64,000 bases of DNA from Bog-756 sp963741055. GTDB lineage: Bacteria > Actinomycetota > Acidimicrobiia > Acidimicrobiales > RAAP-2. Every line of letters starts with the position of its first letter. Position 1 is the first letter of the stretch. Location: NCBI GenBank assembly GCA_963741055.1, contig CAVUGU010000012.1, positions 3,493 through 67,492 on the forward strand. Direction: 5' to 3'. Below the pieces are notes generated by a model. That model did not search any database. It had not been told where the DNA came from and saw only the letters and a program-made list of their open reading frames with translations. This document shows, in pieces, positions 8,619 through 16,860 of the stretch. The position numbers were made by a program, and so were the translations under genes.

Positions 8619-9399
8619 GTCGGGATCGTCGGTCCCCTCCGTCGCGACGCTGAACCGGCTGCTGCGTGCCGCGGGTTTCGAACCCGAAGCCAACCTGAGG
8701 CCGGTGCCCGCCACGGACAATGAGGAACTTGCCGAGAAGATCGAGGCCCTGTTCTCGTTCGTCGACGCCCTACCGCGTCGCCGTCGCGGGCCACTCCGGT
8801 ATCCCGTTTTCGGAGCGGCGGCGACGGCTCGGTCGATGAAGCCGATCCTCGATGCGATCGTCGAGCTCCACGATGCCCTCGATGCAGCAGGCATCCGTCA
8901 CACGTTCGGGGGGGCATTCGCTCTGCTCTGGTGCACGGGCGAGCCGAGGACGACCATCGACATCGACCTCAACGTCTTCGCTCCCCCGACGGACACCGAG
9001 CGTGTCCTCGACGCCTTGCCGGTGGAGCTCATCGCGACCGACGAGGACCGGTCGAGACTTGCGACGGTCGGCCAGACCCGCCTGTCGTTCGACGGAATCC
9101 CGGTCGACATCTTCTTCGACACCACCCCCTTTCACGACGACCTGCAGTTGCACACCGTCGAACATCAGCTGGCAAACCGACGGCTTCCCTTCCTCGGCTG
9201 CAACGACCTCGCCGTTTTCAAGGCCTTCTACAACCGACGGAAGGACTGGGCGGACATCGAGGAGATGCTTCGGGCAGGACGGCTCGACGTCGCGTACGTC
9301 AGTGGGATCCTCGGGGAGTATCTCGGACCGGATGACCAGCGCATTCGTGAGCTGCACACGATCCGCGACGAGACGGTCGAATCATCCCACTCTGAGTAG
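8512..9399 (+). CDS. XRE helix-turn-helix fused to a DUF6036/AbiEii-like nucleotidyltransferase
   Basis: 295 residues. The N-terminal ~60 residues form an XRE-type HTH (LLQEARRRSGISRRQLALRG, STLSAYESGSSVPSVATLNRLL). The C-terminal ~170 residues carry nucleotidyltransferase features: GGAFALLW followed by RTTIDIDLNVF, the GG...D-x-D metal-binding signature, then PVDIFFD and NDLAVFKAFYNRRKDWADIEEM, typical of AbiEii/MenT-like enzymes. Such enzymes are often toxins of type IV toxin-antitoxin systems, with an HTH protein as separate antitoxin. Here both parts are one polypeptide and no partner gene is adjacent. The fusion could be a self-regulating NTase or an antitoxin-toxin fusion. The promoter is leaderless. 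Domain calls are from motifs; function is inferred. Confidence 0.75.
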   Translation: MDASVLLQEARRRSGISRRQLALRGGTSASTLSAYESGSSVPSVATLNRLLRAAGFEPEANLRPVPATDNEELAEKIEALFSFVDALPRRRRGPLRYPVFGAAATARSMKPILDAIVELHDALDAAGIRHTFGGAFALLWCTGEPRTTIDIDLNVFAPPTDTERVLDALPVELIATDEDRSRLATVGQTRLSFDGIPVDIFFDTTPFHDDLQLHTVEHQLANRRLPFLGCNDLAVFKAFYNRRKDWADIEEMLRAGRLDVAYVSGILGEYLGPDDQRIRELHTIRDETVESSHSE

Positions 9400-9402
9400 G
9401 CT
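9397..9402 (+). promoter_or_regulatory. Leaderless -10 element for the DUF35/thiolase pair
   Basis: TAGGCT ends 6 bases before the GTG at 9409 and overlaps the stop codon of the preceding gene. No ribosome-binding site is present. This fits a leaderless transcript starting at the GTG. Confidence 0.45.
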
Positions 9403-9408
9403 TCGCTC

Positions 9409-9915
9409 GTGACCCCTGCAACTACTTCTGGCAAGACCCGGGTCCCTGCTATCGAGGGCTGGTTCACCATGGACGAGCAGGCACCAGCACTGCTCGGTAG
9501 CCGTTGCACGAGCTGTGGGCTCGTCTCCTTCCCGAAGGAGACCTACTTCTGTCGCAACCCGGTCTGCCAGGGGACCGAATTCGCGGAGGTCGAACTCAGC
9601 CGCACCGGCACGGTCTGGTCCTTCACCGACGCCTGCTACCAGCCCCCCGAGCCCTACCGCGCAGCCGACCCCTATGTGCCCTTCGCGATCGCCGCGGTGG
9701 AGCTCGCCGCCGAGAAGATGGTGGTGATGGGCCAAGTGGTCGCCGGGGTCGGTGTCGCCGATCTGGCGGTCGGGACCGAGGTCGAGCTCGTCCTCGACAC
9801 GCTCTACGAGGACGACGATCACGAGTACCTGGTCTGGAAGTGGCGGCCGGTGGGTGTTCGCGGGGCGGCGGGCGACGGCCGGTCTGGTGCGGAGAAGGAG
9901 CCGGCCGGTGCCTGA
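9409..9915 (+). CDS. Zn-ribbon/OB-fold DUF35 protein, thiolase partner
   Basis: 168 residues from a GTG start. A zinc ribbon with C-x2-C (RCTSC) and C-x4-C (FCRNPVC) around residues 35-55 is followed by an OB fold (TGTVWSFTDACY, PYVPFAIAAVEL, GTEVELVLDTLYED). DUF35 proteins bind acyl-CoA substrates and form complexes with thiolase-like enzymes, for instance in actinobacterial sterol side-chain degradation where a DUF35 domain partners with the aldolase Ltp2. The gene overlaps the downstream thiolase by 8 bases (GTGCCTGA), so the two are likely coupled and their products likely interact. Confidence 0.85.
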   Translation: MTPATTSGKTRVPAIEGWFTMDEQAPALLGSRCTSCGLVSFPKETYFCRNPVCQGTEFAEVELSRTGTVWSFTDACYQPPEPYRAADPYVPFAIAAVELAAEKMVVMGQVVAGVGVADLAVGTEVELVLDTLYEDDDHEYLVWKWRPVGVRGAAGDGRSGAEKEPAGA

Positions 9916-11107
9916 CGAAAAGCGGGTCGCCGTCCTCGGCGCGGGGATGCACCCCTGGGGGAAGTGGGGTCGCAACTTCGTCGAATACGGGCTCACCGCC
10001 GCCGGCGACGCGCTCACCGATTCGGGCCTCGCCTGGACCGATATCGAGTACGTCGCCGGAGCGGACACCATCCGCAACGGCTATCCCGGCTTCGTGTCGG
10101 GCGCGACCTTCGCCCAAGCCCTCGGGTGGACCGGGGCGCGGGTCTCCTCCGCCTACGCGGCCTGTGCGTCGGGGGCACAGGCGATCGCCAACGCCCGCGC
10201 CCAGATCCTCGCCGGGCTCTGCGACGTGGCGTTGGTGGTCGGGGCCGACACCACGCCGAAAGGCTTCTTCGCCCCGGTCGGTGGTGAGCGCAAGGACGAC
10301 CCGGACTGGCTCCGCTTCCACCTGCTCGGCGCGACCAACCCGACCTACTTCGCGTTGTACGCCCGCCGGCGGATGGAGCTGTTCGGCGCAACCGAAGAGG
10401 ACTTCGCCGCGGTCAAGGTCAAGAACGCGCGCCACGGGCTCGCCAACCCGAACGCCCGTTACCGCAAGGAGGTCACCGCGGAGGAAGTGCTCGCCTCACC
10501 GATGGTCGCCGATCCCCTCCGCCTGCTGGAGATCTGCGCCACCTCCGACGGCGGCGCGGCGCTGGTGCTCTCGAGCCTCGACTTCGCCCGTCGGCAGGGC
10601 GGCGCTGACGACCTCGTGACCATCGACGCGGTCTCGACGGTCACCCCGCGGTTCCCACAAACGATCATCGAGATGCCCAACTTCTCGACCGACTCGGCCG
10701 CCGCGGGTGCGACCATCGGGCCGAGCTTCAAGCAGTCGGTTGCCCTGGCCGCCTACGAGGAGGCTGGCATCGGGCCCGAGGACGTGGACCTCGCCGAGGT
10801 CTACGACCTCTCCTCCGCGCTCGAGCTCGATTGGTACGAGGACATCGCGCTCTGCAAGGAGGGCGAGGCCGAACGCTTGCTTCGCGACGGCGACACCGCA
10901 GTCGGGGGCCGGGTGCCGGTCAATCCGTCGGGTGGGCTCTCCAGCTTCGGCGAGGCCATCCCCGCCCAGGCCATCGCGCAAGTCTGCGAGCTGGTCTGGC
11001 AGCTGCGTGGCCGGGCCGCCGGGCGCCAGGTCGAGGGGGCGCGGGTCGGCATCACCGCGAACCAGGGGCTGTTCGGTCACGGCTCCTCGGTGATCGTCTC
11101 GCGCTAA
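9908..11107 (+). CDS. Thiolase-family protein (SCP2/Ltp-type acyl-CoA thiolase or aldolase)
   Basis: 399 residues starting at the GTG at 9908, inside the end of the DUF35 gene. The start RVAVLGAGMHPWGKW, the reactive-cysteine region SSAYAACASGAQAIANA, NPSGGLSSFGEAIPAQ and the terminal GITANQGLFGHGSSVIV are characteristic of non-decarboxylating lipid-transfer-protein thiolases (SCP2-thiolase group). With its DUF35 neighbour it resembles retro-aldolase or thiolase pairs that cleave branched acyl-CoA esters. Together with the CoA-transferase upstream and the oxidoreductase downstream it suggests lipid, steroid or isoprenoid-type acyl-CoA degradation. The substrate is unknown. Confidence 0.85.
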   Translation: MPDEKRVAVLGAGMHPWGKWGRNFVEYGLTAAGDALTDSGLAWTDIEYVAGADTIRNGYPGFVSGATFAQALGWTGARVSSAYAACASGAQAIANARAQILAGLCDVALVVGADTTPKGFFAPVGGERKDDPDWLRFHLLGATNPTYFALYARRRMELFGATEEDFAAVKVKNARHGLANPNARYRKEVTAEEVLASPMVADPLRLLEICATSDGGAALVLSSLDFARRQGGADDLVTIDAVSTVTPRFPQTIIEMPNFSTDSAAAGATIGPSFKQSVALAAYEEAGIGPEDVDLAEVYDLSSALELDWYEDIALCKEGEAERLLRDGDTAVGGRVPVNPSGGLSSFGEAIPAQAIAQVCELVWQLRGRAAGRQVEGARVGITANQGLFGHGSSVIVSR

Positions 11108-11142
11108 CCGCTGGCTGCCGGCCGGCTGCATCAGCGGAGTCT

Positions 11143-12091
11143 CTACTCGTTGAGCGAGGACGATCTTTCCGAGCTTCTTGCCCGCGGTGAAGCGCTCGTA
11201 GGCGCTTGCGGCGTCGGCCATCGCGAAGGTCTCGGCGACCGTCACCTGGATCATGCCCGCCGCCAGCAGCGGCACGACGTGGGCCTCGACTGCTCGGGCG
11301 ACCGCGGCCTTCTCGGCTTCGGTGCGTCCCCGGAGGGTCGACCCGGTGAGAAAGGCGCGAGCCGCCATCACCTGGAGAAGGTTGATCTCGACCTTCGCGC
11401 CCGCACCGCTGACCCCGATCACCACGATCCGCCCTCCGGTCGAGAGCAACGGCAGCACCGCGGCCACACCGGGCGCGCCGACCAGCTCGAGCGAGACGTC
11501 GAAGGGTCCGTGCGCGCCGATGCCGTCGGGCTCGACCACCAGGTCGGCCCCGAGCGCCCGGACCGCATCGTGGAACTCGGAGTGCCGCACCGAGGCGACG
11601 ACGATGGCGCCGGCCGCGTGGGCGAGCTGCACGGCCGCGGTCCCCACTCCTCCGGCCGCTCCCGACACGAGCACTCGCTCTCCCACCGAGAGGTGCGCCC
11701 GGCTGAACAGCGCGTCGTACGCGGTCGAGAAGACCTCCGGAAACCCTCCCGCCTGCTCGAAGGGAACTCCTGGTGGGACCGGCACCAGCGCGCTCTCCGG
11801 CACGACGATCAGCTCTGCCTGGCCTCCACCGCCGCTGAGCCCCATGACCCGGTCGCCGAGCGCGAAGCGCGATGCGCCTCTGCCGAATCCGGCCACCTCA
11901 CCCGCGAACTCCATCCCCGGGATGTCCTGCGGCCAGCCGGGCGGAGCCGGGTAGCCACCCCGCACCTGCATGGGGTCTGCTCCGTTGATCCCGGCCGCCC
12001 GGACCGACACCAACACCTCTCCCCGCCCGGGGACCGGGTCCTCGTGGTCACGCCACTCGAGGGTCCCCTCGACGATGGTCACCGCGCGCAT
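11143..12091 (-). CDS. Zinc-independent quinone oxidoreductase (MDR superfamily)
   Basis: Starts at the ATG at 12091. The sequence has GroES-like N-terminal (AAGINGADPMQVRGGYP) and Rossmann domains (ERVLVSGAAGGVGTAAVQLA), without the zinc-ligand cysteines of alcohol dehydrogenases, and ends in the family motif AASAYERFTAGKKLGKIVL. It is an NADPH:quinone reductase/zeta-crystallin-like enzyme of ~316 residues. In the frame as sequenced no stop follows, and the frame continues ~600 bases antisense into the thiolase gene. One frame over, however, a TAG lies at 11143-11145 exactly where the family ends (after KIVL, residues NE). I therefore place the end there and infer a one-base error near 11150. 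It is convergent with the thiolase gene. Confidence 0.8.
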
Positions 12092-12097
12092 CGGCCC

Positions 12098-12103
12098 AGG
12101 CTA
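12098..12103 (-). promoter_or_regulatory. Leaderless -10 element for the quinone oxidoreductase
   Basis: On the minus strand TAGCCT is followed by six bases (GGGCCG) and then the ATG at 12091. No ribosome-binding site lies between. Confidence 0.4.
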
Positions 12104-12180
12104 TCGACGGTGTCGATTACCCCGCTGATGGTGACAGCGGGTGGTGCGCCCCCGTAACCTGTGGGTTCGGGAGGCTTCTG

Positions 12181-13237
12181 GATGACGACCGAATCGGCGA
12201 CCGGGAGCGGGGCAACACGACCGTTCGACGCCGCGGGCACCCGCGGGCTGGTTGCCGCGCCCGAGCACTTCCCCGAGCCGACCGCGGGCATGGTGCTGCA
12301 CCGCGTCCTCGCCATGTCGGCCCGCACCTTCCTCTTGAACGACATGGGTGACGAGCTCGTCGACGACGAGAGCCGCGCCGGCACCTTGGAGGCCCTCACC
12401 GCCAAGATGGGCACCCGGCCCCTCTGGGCCCAGTCCGCTCTCGAATCGCTGGAGGGTACCGAGCGGCGTCAGACCGAGACCGACCGCATCCACCAGAGCC
12501 GGGTGGCCATGCGGCGCACCCGCTCCAACCTGCGCACCTTCCGCCTGGTCTTCGATCCCGCCTGGAGCACCGCCCTCCGCGCCGAGCTGGCCTGGTACGG
12601 CGGTCGCCTCGGCGAGTCGAGGGACCTCCACATCCTGCGCGGCATCATCGCCGAGAAGGGTCCCGACGTCATGGACGCCGACCAGGTCGACCAGCTCGGG
12701 GCGGTGGTCACGGAGCGGCTGGCGAAGACCATGAACGAGATCGCCAACGAACGCGGCAAGGCACGCCGCTTCCAGCTCACCGAACAGATGATGGGCATCT
12801 GGGACCGTCCGCACTTCAAGTCCAAAGCGACCAAGCCGGCCGAGGAAGTGCTTCCGCCTTTGCTCACCCGCGCCTGGCACGACCTGCGCGGCGCGGCCAG
12901 CAAGGCGCGCAAGAAGCCCTCCAACACCAATCTCCACAAGCTCCGGATCCGCTTGAAGGACCTCCGTTACGGCTGCGAGACCATCGCACTGATCGAGGGC
13001 AGTCCGGCCCGCAAGACCGCACGCGCCGCCGAGAAGCTCCAGACAAAACTCGGCGACCTCCACGACGCGGTCTTCTCGATCGACTGGTTGGAAGCTTTGG
13101 CCATCGACCGCCCCGATTTGGCCGACCCGATCGACGAGCTGATCACCGTCCAGGAGGATGCGGCCAGCGAGGCCCGCAAGGGCTGGAAGAAGGAGCTGAA
13201 GGAAGTCGATCGCCGCTGGCGCCGCTGGCGGAGCTGA
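12181..13237 (+). CDS. CHAD-domain protein (probable polyphosphate-binding)
   Basis: 351 residues from the ATG at 12181, with GGGAGG seven bases upstream; an in-frame GTG at 12161 is less likely. Residues ~95-340 form the CHAD domain, an alpha-helical fold with conserved basic positions: HQSRVAMRRTRSNLRTF, GRLGESRDL, and the second half LHKLRIRLKDLRYGCE. CHAD domains bind inorganic polyphosphate and target proteins to polyphosphate granules. The residues before the domain look unstructured and there is no fused CYTH domain. It is convergent with a polyphosphate-glucokinase-like gene, which strengthens the polyphosphate link. Confidence 0.85.
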
Positions 13238-13264
13238 GACCCCTCGGCCCGGCCCGGGTCGCCC

Positions 13265-14158
13265 TCAGTTGACGGGGCCGGTCACCACCGCGTGGTCGGT
13301 GTCCCAGAGCTTGATCCCGCCGAGGATCCCCGCAGTGTTGTCGATGACCGTGACGTCAGCGGGGAGATGATGCTTCGGCAGGCGTCGCGAGTTGCCGCCT
13401 CCGAGGTAGAGGTGGTCGAAGAACATCATCTCGCGCATGTTCACGATCGCCTTCATCACCCGCTTGTTCCAGCGCTCCTCGCCGACTTCCTTGCGGGCCG
13501 CCTCGCCGAGCTGCTCGTCGTAGGTCTGGCCCTTTCGGAAGGGCTGGTGGGCGATCTCGAGGTGGGGCAGGAGCTGTCCGTTGAAGAAGAGGCCGGTGCC
13601 GAACCCGGTGCCGAGCGTGACGACGAGTTCGAGTCCTTGACCCTTGACGACCGCCGCACCTTGGATGTCCGCGTCGTTGGCGACCCGGGTCGGAATCTGA
13701 AAGACCTTGGTCAGTGCCAACTCCAGGTCGAAGTGGTCCCAGAGCTTCGCGAGATCGGGGTCGACCGTCGTTCCCGGTCCGCTCTTCGTGACGAAGTGCG
13801 GTGCCGAGAGAATCAGCCCCTGGCGCACCATCCCCGGAAAGCCGACCGAGGCCCGCTCGGCATCGGGAAGCGGAGCGACCAGTTTGGTGAGCTCGGCGAC
13901 CAGCCGGTCGGGGGGCAGTGGGTAAGGAGTCGAAACCTTGACCCGGTCGGCGACCATCGTTCCCTTCACGCCAAGCACCGATGCCTTGAGACCGGTGCCG
14001 CCGATGTCGACCGCGAGGGTGTAGGGGTGACTCGGCGCTCCCTCTTGTTCCGCGGTGGGCACGTCCCTCGGGGATCGTTCCTCCGGGTCGGCATCCGCAG
14101 CGACAGCCGGCTCGGACGGGAGGCCCTCGATCCCGGATTGTTCGAACACGCTCATCAA
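13265..14158 (-). CDS. ppgK: ROK-family polyphosphate glucokinase-like protein
   Basis: 297 residues. The N-terminal ~45 residues are a low-complexity acidic tail. The kinase begins at YTLAVDIGGTGLKASVLG (the phosphate-binding DxGGT loop) and continues with SVGFPGMV, VANDADIQGAAVV (catalytic Asp region), VVTLGTGFGTGLFFNG and LYLGGGNSRRL. This order matches polyphosphate glucokinases, ROK kinases that phosphorylate glucose with polyphosphate or ATP. The ROK zinc site (CxCGxxGC) is absent, as in that group. Start is TTG 14158 or ATG 14155; a TAGCGT box six bases before the TTG supports a leaderless message. Polyphosphate specificity is inferred from similarity and the neighbouring CHAD gene. 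Confidence 0.75.
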   Translation of the reverse strand: MMSVFEQSGIEGLPSEPAVAADADPEERSPRDVPTAEQEGAPSHPYTLAVDIGGTGLKASVLGVKGTMVADRVKVSTPYPLPPDRLVAELTKLVAPLPDAERASVGFPGMVRQGLILSAPHFVTKSGPGTTVDPDLAKLWDHFDLELALTKVFQIPTRVANDADIQGAAVVKGQGLELVVTLGTGFGTGLFFNGQLLPHLEIAHQPFRKGQTYDEQLGEAARKEVGEERWNKRVMKAIVNMREMMFFDHLYLGGGNSRRLPKHHLPADVTVIDNTAGILGGIKLWDTDHAVVTGPVN

Positions 14159-14164
14159 CTCTGC

Positions 14165-14170
14165 ACGCTA
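14165..14170 (-). promoter_or_regulatory. Leaderless -10 element for ppgK
   Basis: Minus-strand TAGCGT is followed by GCAGAG and then TTG ATG. Transcription would begin at the TTG (14158) or just before the ATG (14155). Confidence 0.4.
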
Positions 14171-14279
14171 ATGCCGCAGTCGCCCGCCTCTACGCCATGT
14201 CCGAGGCGGTGCCGTTCTACGCGGTCTGGGGTCAGGCAGGGCCCGCATTCGGCCACTGTCGGCTCGGGGACGATCCGGC

Positions 14280-14285
14280 TAGTTT
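14280..14285 (+). promoter_or_regulatory. -10 element for the amidase gene
   Basis: TAGTTT ends 8 bases before the ATG at 14294 and no ribosome-binding site is visible. It is compatible with a leaderless or nearly leaderless transcript. Confidence 0.35.
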
Positions 14286-14293
14286 GACCTGCG

Positions 14294-15706
14294 ATGAGCG
14301 ACGCACCCTGGCTCGGCGACGCCTGTTCGCTGGTCGACGCCTTCAGAGCCGGGACCCTCTCTCCGACCGAGGCACTCGACGCCTCCCTCGCCGCCATCGA
14401 TTCTTCTGGGCTCAACGCGTTCTCACACGTCGACGCCGAGGCCGCACGCGCGGCCGCCTCATCGGCGGACGTCTCGCTTCCCTTCGGCGGGGTGCCGATG
14501 GGAATCAAGGAGCTCGAACCGGTCGGCGGTTGGCCATACACCGAGGCCTCACTCGTCTTCAAGGACGAGGTGGCCGAACGCGACTCGACACAGGTGACGC
14601 GCTTGCGCGGTGCCGGCGCGGTGCTCGTCGGACAGACCACGGCCTCGGAGTTCGGCGGCATCAACTGCACCTCCACCAAGTTGCACGGGACCACCCACAA
14701 TCCCTGGGGTCACGACCGCACCCCGGGAGGCTCCTCCGGCGGCACCGCGGCCGCGGTGGCGGGCGGCATCCTGCCGATCGCCAGCGGGAGCGACGGAGGC
14801 GGTTCGATCCGGATTCCCGCGGGCTTCTCGGGGTTGTTCGGGTTGAAGGCAACCTACGGGAGGATCGCTCGGGGTCCCGACACGCTGCAGCCGCCGTTGA
14901 CCGTCGTCGTGGGCTGTCTCACTCGTTCGGTGCGTGACACCGCCCGCTGGTACGACGTGTGCAACGGCTTCGACGCGCGCGACACGCTCAGCCTGCCCCG
15001 AGTGGAGGGCTGGGAGGCTGCGCTCGACTCCTCCGACCTGGCCGGCAAGCGAGCCGCCATCTCGGTCGACCTCGGCTCGGCGATCGTCGAGCCGCGCTGT
15101 GCCGCCCTGATCGTCGAGGCCGCAGAGACCTTGATCGGCTGGGCGGGCCTCCGGCGAGTCGACGTGGCGATCAATCTCCCGGAAGGATCCGTCGAGTGGG
15201 CGATGTCCAATGCGGTGGGGCTCGCCGGCAGGCTCGGCGACCGCTATCCGGAGTGTGTCGAGGACCTCACTCCGGAGATCATGTTCTCGCTCAACGTCGC
15301 CACTCACCACTTCAACCTGCAGACGGCCGGGCGAACCGAGATGTTCCGGATCGCGGCCAACGAGAAGATGGCCGACGTGTTCGAGGACGTGGATTTCGTC
15401 TTCGCCGCCACCAACCCCGACGTCGCCTTCGCCTCGACCGGGCCGATGCCGACCAAGGTCGGCGAGCGTGACCTGATCGCCGAGTTCGGCTTCGAGAAGG
15501 CACTCGGCAACAACGGAGCGCTCACCATCCCGGCCAACATCACCGGCAATCCGGCGGTGTCGATCCCGGTGGGCCAGGTCGACGGGCTCCCCGTCGGGAT
15601 GCAGGTCATCGGCCGCCACCACGAGGAGCAGGCGCTGCTCGACCTCGCCCGCATCGTCGAGCGGGAGCGTCCCTGGCCGATGGTGGTCCCCTCCGCGCCC
15701 GTCTGA
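14294..15706 (+). CDS. Amidase-signature family amidohydrolase
   Basis: 470 residues. The Ser-cisSer-Lys triad is visible: Lys72 in GIKELE, cis-Ser148 in TPGGSSGGTA and the nucleophile Ser171 in SGSDGGGSIRIPAGF. The C-terminal half has the usual LTIPANITGNPAVSIPVG and DGLPVGMQVIGRHHEE blocks. Length is normal for the family. Members hydrolyse amides or act as GatA subunits; no gatB/gatC neighbours exist and the sequence looks like the stand-alone metabolic type. The substrate is unknown. It is separated from the downstream oxidoreductase by ~50 bases on the same strand and may share a transcript with it. Confidence 0.85.
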   Translation: MSDAPWLGDACSLVDAFRAGTLSPTEALDASLAAIDSSGLNAFSHVDAEAARAAASSADVSLPFGGVPMGIKELEPVGGWPYTEASLVFKDEVAERDSTQVTRLRGAGAVLVGQTTASEFGGINCTSTKLHGTTHNPWGHDRTPGGSSGGTAAAVAGGILPIASGSDGGGSIRIPAGFSGLFGLKATYGRIARGPDTLQPPLTVVVGCLTRSVRDTARWYDVCNGFDARDTLSLPRVEGWEAALDSSDLAGKRAAISVDLGSAIVEPRCAALIVEAAETLIGWAGLRRVDVAINLPEGSVEWAMSNAVGLAGRLGDRYPECVEDLTPEIMFSLNVATHHFNLQTAGRTEMFRIAANEKMADVFEDVDFVFAATNPDVAFASTGPMPTKVGERDLIAEFGFEKALGNNGALTIPANITGNPAVSIPVGQVDGLPVGMQVIGRHHEEQALLDLARIVERERPWPMVVPSAPV

Positions 15707-15755
15707 TCCGCTTCGTCTTCGTCACTTCGCCGTCGATCTTTATTAAGGAGACGCC

Positions 15756-16629
15756 ATGCGCATCGACCTCTGGGTCCCGACCGCCAATCCCTTCGCGACT
15801 CCCGAGGTGCTCTCGCTGATCGGTGCCGAGGCCGACCAGCGCGGAGTCGGGACTCTCTGGGTCGGCGAGCACGTCGTGCTCTTCGACGACTACGGCTCGG
15901 CGTATCCCTATGCGGAGAACGGGCGGATCCCGGTTCCGCCGAACTCAGGGCTGCTGGAGCCGCTCTCGACGCTCTCGTTCTTGGCTGCGGCGACCGAGCG
16001 GGTGCGCCTCGGAACCGCGATGGTCTTGTTGCCTCAACGCAATCCCGTCTACACCGCGAAGGAGGTCGCGACGCTCGACTGGCTCTCGAACGGCCGGGTC
16101 GACTTCGGGGTGGGCGTCGGCTGGCTCGCCGAGGAGTTCGGCGCGCTCAACGTCCCGTGGCCGAACCGCGGGCGCCGGTGTGACGAGTACCTCGACGTGC
16201 TTGCGACCCTCTGGCGGGACGAGACGTCCTCGTTCTCCGGCGACTTCTACGACCTGCCTGCCTGTTCGATGTTCCCGAAGCCGGTGCAACAACCGCCACC
16301 GGTGCATATCGGCGGTGAGAGCGATGCCGCGTTGCGTCGGGTTGCCGGCGAAGGCCCAGGGCTGGCACACCTTCAACCGGGTCCCCGCCGACCTGGCCGA
16401 GCCGCTGAAGAAGCTGGAGGGCCTCCTTGCCGAGCAGGGCCGGGAGCGCTCGGACATCACGGTGACCGTCTGCCCCTACTTCCAGCCGCTCGACGCCGAC
16501 ATCCTGGAGGGGTACGCCGAGGCCGGCGCCGACGCGGTGGCGGCCATGCTGCTGCCCCTCAGCCCGGACGACGTGAAGAGCGGCCTCGACGGGCTGGGTC
16601 CGGTCTTCGAGCGGGCCGCACAGCTCTGA
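15756..16629 (+). CDS. LLM-class (luciferase-like, F420-type) oxidoreductase, frameshifted
   Basis: The ATG at 15756 has a strong AAGGAG six bases upstream in an AT-rich leader. The N-terminal ~195 residues (MRIDLWVPT, GVGTLWVGEHVV, ERVRLGTAMVLLPQRNPVYTAKEVATLD, RVDFGVGVGWLAEEF, PPPVHIGGESDAALRRV) are a TIM-barrel luciferase-like monooxygenase of the probable F420-dependent group. One extra base near 16347 shifts the frame. The remainder (KAQGWHTFNRVPADL, SDITVTVCPYFQPLD, YAEAGADAVAAMLLPL) reads in the second frame to 16629, ~290 residues in total. The family uses FMN or F420 with small organic substrates; the actual cofactor is not provable here. A strong hairpin follows. Confidence 0.8.
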
Positions 16630-16634
16630 ACAGG

Positions 16635-16675
16635 GACTTTGGCCCTCGGCTTTCTCAGGGCCTCGGCCCAAAGTC
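16635..16675. terminator. Hairpin after the LLM oxidoreductase gene
   Basis: GACTTTGG (16635-16642) pairs with CCAAAGTC (16668-16675), and an inner GGCCCT/AGGGCC pair (16641-16646 / 16657-16662) offers an alternative nested stem. It begins 5 bases after the stop codon. There is no clear T-run, common in high-G+C genomes. Confidence 0.6.
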
Positions 16676-16727
16676 ACCCGGCCCACGCGTGGCTCTGGGA
16701 GGACCAGGACACCCTTTCTCCGGGGGC

Positions 16728-16757
16728 GTGATGTATATCGATGTATATATACGTCAC
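16728..16757. repeat. AT-rich inverted repeat in a convergent intergenic region
   Basis: GTGATGTATAT (16728-16738) and ATATACGTCAC (16747-16757) are inverted copies with one mismatch around an 8-base spacer. The core GATGTATAT is also directly repeated. The whole 30 bases are strikingly A+T-rich against ~70% G+C surroundings. The 231-base gap 16630-16860 otherwise holds only the terminator hairpin. It could be an operator, an att-like or nicking site of the adjacent conjugation module, or a remnant. Confidence 0.5.
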
Positions 16758-16860
16758 TCCCTGGGGAACACCTATGTGGGTGGAGAGCGCAACCGAGGGT
16801 GCTACCTGCTCGCGGCCGCGGCCGGCCACATCGAGGTGCACCGGCGAGGTCTGGCCTCCG

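Noticed and set aside
10496..11142. Extension of the quinone oxidoreductase frame by ~200 residues antisense to the thiolase gene
   Set aside because: The family ends at KIVL, and a TAG sits at that point one frame over; the extension has no domain and overlaps a real gene.
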